Assembly (NCBI GenBank): GCA_947359465.1
Contig: OX375877.1
Coordinates: forward strand, 68,736,698-68,800,697
Direction of reading: 5' to 3'
Length of the DNA: 64,000 nt
Source of the DNA: Metellina segmentata
Taxonomy: Eukaryota > Arthropoda > Arachnida > Araneae > Tetragnathidae
Shown: positions 63,426 to 64,000 of the stretch, one piece after another
Numbering within the stretch: position 1 is the stretch's first letter
How the letters are laid out: each line of letters opens with the position of its first letter
The notes under the pieces: model-generated
Seen by the model: only the letters and a program-made list of their open reading frames with translations
Database searches by the model: none
Told to the model about the DNA's origin: nothing
Translations under genes and position numbers: made by a program

Positions 63426-64000
63426 ACCCTTTTATTTTTAATTGATTTATTTTATTTGAAAGAATGTTTACATTCTTTGATGGTAAAATATATTTTTTGA
63501 TGGTAAAATATATTTCTACGGTTGGTGGAGCCACTTCACATTATTGCATTCAAGCTACTTAACACCTACGCCGGCCAATCGGTCTGGTGGTTGAGGTGGT
63601 TCGAATCCGGGTCAGTGCATGGTGTAGAGGCGGCTGGTGCACCTTAAATCTGTCATGGCCGAAAGTCCTCGCGTTGAGTTGGTGTGGCAGTTTGGAGAGT
63701 GGGGTGTCACCTCAGGTGTTGTTTTGTATCTGACCTTGGTTCAAAATTGTGTGGTGTTGTCCTCGGATATTTCCACTCGGGGATTGATCCCAGACCGTCG
63801 TCTATAGCCCGTTTTGTTACTTAAGTACGTCGTTACTTGAAAATTACCAATTACTTAAAGGCGTATATTATTTGATAATCAGAGCTAAATAAAGAATTTT
63901 AATATTTGAAGAGAACATGAAGGGTTCATTTAAAAATTTATTTATAGTTTGATTATTTTCTAACTAATGAAACGAGAGCGTGACATTTGAAACTTGAAGC
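63426..64000 (+). other. Putative intron 1, start only
   Basis: From the GTGAGT donor on, AT-rich with a duplicated TTTGATGGTAAAATATATTT (63476 and 63497), a SINE at 63569-63851, and no acceptor that I can identify before the window ends. Confidence 0.5.
63569..63851 (+). mobile_element. SINE type A in the intron, head internally deleted
   Basis: Starts CGCCGGCCAATCGGTCTGG, but the ~26 nt between the A-box region and GGTTCGAATCC are missing. The body is complete with a TACGTCGTTACTTGAAAATT tail. TACTTAAC (63556) and TACTTAAA (63852) may be the target duplication. Confidence 0.87.

Noticed and set aside
1..64000. CRISPR array, bacterial operon or prophage
   Set aside because: Tandem arrays here have no spacer-repeat alternation of CRISPR type, and no prokaryotic genes or signals occur; the tRNA-type SINEs, Helitron and splice donor are eukaryotic.

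Overview
This window reads as an AT-rich, repeat-dominated stretch of an animal genome, most likely an arthropod and possibly a spider or other chelicerate. That guess rests on the mix of Tc1/mariner, pogo-like, hAT, Mutator-like, Helitron, CR1-like and RNase-H-bearing LINE remnants and on very frequent tRNA-headed SINEs. I cannot name the species from sequence alone. There are no bacterial features: no operons, ribosome-binding sites, phage genes or CRISPR. Across the first ~63 kb I found no convincing host protein-coding gene. Nearly all open frames are short and either chance frames or fragments of mobile elements.

Layout. 0-9 kb: a 42-bp minisatellite split by a SINE, a terminal-inverted-repeat (TIR) element holding three ~325-bp tandem units, a T-rich dispersed repeat, a short Helitron and a 27-bp minisatellite. 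9-14 kb: a Helitron with an internal duplication, nested in an element with Tc1-like ends. 14-24 kb: the densest SINE zone, including a SINE tandem, a Tc1 element carrying a SINE, a near full-length degenerate Tc1 pseudogene, a 135-bp tandem array and a ~220-250 bp direct duplication. 24-33 kb: a mariner remnant, three types of miniature TIR element, more SINEs and a hAT element inside a SINE. 33-45 kb: a candidate heat-shock-type promoter or LTR, a fold-back next to an RNase H LINE end, a second copy of that LINE end, a deleted Tc1 and a CR1-like LINE 3' end. 45-49 kb: a pogo-like element carrying a Mutator-like element, with a perfect hairpin at its right end. 49-55 kb: AT-rich, with one very long inverted repeat. 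55-61 kb: T-rich and GC-rich dispersed repeats, a Tc1 element with an intact but core-deleted ORF, and a full-length degenerate Tc1. 63.3 kb: a credible first coding exon with a consensus splice donor, whose intron already carries a SINE.

The main biological signal is mobile-element ecology. About 20 copies or fragments of one SINE superfamily carry at least two different tRNA-derived heads on one shared body, several with clear target-site duplications (TSDs). Several nested insertions let the order of events be read directly. A second recurrent sequence, a hairpin-forming core found at eight loci and here called family H, matches no element class I recognise and is the best candidate for something undescribed.
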